64,000 nucleotides of DNA from an uncultured Lachnospiraceae bacterium (GTDB lineage: Bacteria; Bacillota; Clostridia; Lachnospirales; Lachnospiraceae). Of this stretch, positions 62,132-64,000 are shown piece by piece. The stretch is taken from contig CAMOWK010000002.1 of assembly GCA_946628415.1 (NCBI GenBank), positions 1 through 64,000 on the forward strand. Direction: 5' to 3'. Positions within the stretch are counted from its first letter, which is position 1; each line of letters starts with the position of its first letter. The position numbers and the translations under genes are program-made. The notes beneath the pieces were generated by a model. It was not told where the DNA came from and ran no database searches. It saw nothing but the letters and a program-made list of their open reading frames with translations.

Positions 62132-64000
62132 ATGAGCGTAAGAAGAATTTACGTAGAGAAGAAAAAGGATTATGCGGTAAGGGCAAAAGATCTCGAGGAA
62201 CAGTTCAGGACATTTCTTGGACTTAAGGATGTATCTGTAAGAGAACTTGTTCGTTATGATGCAGAGAATATTGGCGATGATGTGTTTGAAAAGGCCATAC
62301 TGACAGTATTCTCAGAGCCTCCAGTCGATATAGTTTACAGAGAAGAATTCCCATATGAAAAGGATGATTTTGTATTTTCAATGGAATACCTTCCGGGTCA
62401 GTTCGATCAGAGAGCCGATTCTGCAGAGCAGTGCGTTAAGCTTCTTAATGAAAATGAAGAGCCTGTCATCAGATCGGGTATCACATATGTCATAAGCGGT
62501 ACACTTACCGATGAAGATAAAAAAGCTATCGAGGAATATGTTGTAAACCCTGTTGATTCAAGGATTACTGACGAGACAAAACCGGATACACTTATCATGA
62601 ATTATGATGAGCCTCCTTTTGTAAAGATATTTGACGGATTTAAGGATATGCCTTCGGAAGAACTGAGGGAACTGTATGACAGTCTTGGCCTTGCCATGAC
62701 ATTTAAGGATTTCCTTCATATTCAGAATTATTTCAGAGATGAGGAAAACAGAGATCCGTCAATGACAGAGATCAGGGTGTTGGATACATACTGGTCCGAT
62801 CACTGCCGTCATACAACCTTTGCTACTGAACTTACAAAGGTTACTTTTGAAGATGGAAAGTATAAGCCTGTCATCAGCGGTACATTTGACATGTATAAGA
62901 AAGACATGCAGGAAATGTATAAGGACAGGGACGACAAGTTTGTATGCCTTATGGACTTAGCTTTAATGGGTATGAAGAGACTTAAGGCTCTGGGAAAGCT
63001 GGATGATCTTGATGAATCAGATGAGATAAATGCATGTACCATAGTAGTTCCTGTAACTATTGATGGGGAGACTGAAGACTGGCTTATCTCATTCAAGAAT
63101 GAAACGCATAACCACCCTACAGAGATAGAACCATTTGGTGGAGCTGCAACATGTCTCGGTGGTGCCATAAGAGATCCGCTTTCAGGACGTACATATGTAT
63201 ATCAGGCTATGCGTGTAACAGGTGCGGCTGATCCGACAAAGAGCCTTAAAGAGACACTTCCGGATAAGCTTCCGCAGCGTAAGATAGTTACAACAGCAGC
63301 GCAGGGTTATTCTTCATACGGTAATCAGATAGGACTTGCTACAGGTCTTGTTGATGAAGTTTATCATCCAAACTATGTTGCTAAGCGTATGGAGATCGGC
63401 GCAGTTATAGGAGCAGCTCCGAAGAGATGTGTTAAGAGACTTTCGTCAGATCCCGGTGATGTGATAATCCTCATTGGAGGAAGAACGGGACGTGATGGCT
63501 GCGGCGGTGCAACAGGTTCTTCAAAAGCTCACAATTCAGAATCACTTACATCCTGCGGCGCTGAAGTTCAGAAGGGAAATGCACCTACTGAAAGAAAGCT
63601 CCAGAGACTTTTCAGAAGAGAAGAAGTTGCAAGCCTCATCAAGAAATGTAACGATTTCGGTGCAGGCGGAGTTTCTGTTGCAATAGGTGAACTTGCACCG
63701 GGTCTTGATATTAATCTGGATCTTGTTCCAAAAAAATATGCAGGTCTTGACGGAACAGAACTTGCCATTTCAGAGTCACAGGAAAGAATGGCTTTAGTTG
63801 TGGATCCGGGTGATGCAGATAAGATGATAGAGTATGCAAGAGAAGAGAACCTTGAGGCAGTTAAGGTTGCTACCGTAACAGAAAGCCCAAGACTCGTTCT
63901 TCGCTGGAGAGGAAAGGAAGTTGTTAACCTCTCACGTGCATTCCTTGATACAAACGGAGCACATCAGGAGACAGAAGCATATGTGGAAATGCCTGATGAA
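62132..64000 (+). CDS. purL: Phosphoribosylformylglycinamidine synthase, 5' part
   Basis: FGAM synthase catalyses the ATP- and glutamine-dependent fourth step of purine synthesis. The first 623 codons lie in the window and the gene continues past the right edge. The N-terminus VRRIYVEKKKDYAVRAKDL, LDTYWSDHCRHTTF, the NETHNHPTEIEPFGGAATCL signature, GGRTGRDGCGGATGSS and GAGGVSVAIGELAPGL mark the long single-chain type (about 1250 residues, with a C-terminal glutaminase) or its synthetase portion. GGAGGAAC lies 6 bases before the ATG. Confidence 0.96.
   Translation, partial: MSVRRIYVEKKKDYAVRAKDLEEQFRTFLGLKDVSVRELVRYDAENIGDDVFEKAILTVFSEPPVDIVYREEFPYEKDDFVFSMEYLPGQFDQRADSAEQCVKLLNENEEPVIRSGITYVISGTLTDEDKKAIEEYVVNPVDSRITDETKPDTLIMNYDEPPFVKIFDGFKDMPSEELRELYDSLGLAMTFKDFLHIQNYFRDEENRDPSMTEIRVLDTYWSDHCRHTTFATELTKVTFEDGKYKPVISGTFDMYKKDMQEMYKDRDDKFVCLMDLALMGMKRLKALGKLDDLDESDEINACTIVVPVTIDGETEDWLISFKNETHNHPTEIEPFGGAATCLGGAIRDPLSGRTYVYQAMRVTGAADPTKSLKETLPDKLPQRKIVTTAAQGYSSYGNQIGLATGLVDEVYHPNYVAKRMEIGAVIGAAPKRCVKRLSSDPGDVIILIGGRTGRDGCGGATGSSKAHNSESLTSCGAEVQKGNAPTERKLQRLFRREEVASLIKKCNDFGAGGVSVAIGELAPGLDINLDLVPKKYAGLDGTELAISESQERMALVVDPGDADKMIEYAREENLEAVKVATVTESPRLVLRWRGKEVVNLSRAFLDTNGAHQETEAYVEMPDE

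Overview
The window looks like chromosome of a low-GC, Gram-positive anaerobe of the Clostridia, most likely a Lachnospiraceae relative of Butyrivibrio or Roseburia. That placement is inferred from the Firmicutes gene order asp23-nusB-xseA-xseB-ispA-dxs-tlyA-nadK-argR-recN, sortase and pilin genes without an outer-membrane apparatus, SipW-type signal peptidases with TasA-like substrates, and CheX/CheY. No species call is possible by eye.

Layout. 1-146: end of a tRNA cluster (Pro, Gly). 233-984: small decayed genes, including a RelB-type antitoxin whose RelE-type toxin has lost its middle. 1116-9607: a sortase-pilus operon with one consensus promoter and one strong terminator. It encodes a signal-peptidase-like protein without catalytic Ser/Lys, a polytopic class B sortase, a small pilin, a ~1560-residue adhesin split by a G7 tract, and a major pilin. 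9735-23366: a second surface operon of three single-pass proteins and a ~3480-residue beta-helix-like protein. 23367-24361: gene debris. 24362-24895: five tRNA genes (Arg, His, Gln, Lys, Leu).

25072-31155 is metabolic and transport: cdd, a small membrane protein, an NSS symporter and a polyamine ABC transporter with fused permease and binding protein. 31231-39101 looks like one eight-gene operon: a degenerate EAL protein, a TasA-like membrane protein, two ER/SipW-type signal peptidases, a membrane-anchored AAA+ ATPase, a DUF2357-like coiled-coil protein and two small proteins. A TasA-like secreted subunit follows at 39320. At 40305-40796 lies an apparent deletion scar: the promoter and first-gene N-terminus of a 9735-23366-like operon fused in frame to the C-terminus of its giant last gene.

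40876-49504 holds a lipoprotein, efp, a double-length YfhO-like membrane protein on the minus strand, and an unknown membrane protein. 49599-58745 is the conserved housekeeping run. 58840-62101 holds a CheX/CheY pair and two overlapping M14-like genes with altered zinc-site residues. The 5' half of purL runs off the right edge.

Working together: 1-41 kb is largely devoted to building a surface layer by two routes, sortase-linked pili and SipW-processed or membrane-anchored fibre proteins. The best candidates for something undescribed are the 31-39 kb AAA/DUF2357/SipW operon, the 9.7-23.4 kb giant-protein operon with its fused remnant at 40.4 kb, and the poly-G switch in the adhesin.
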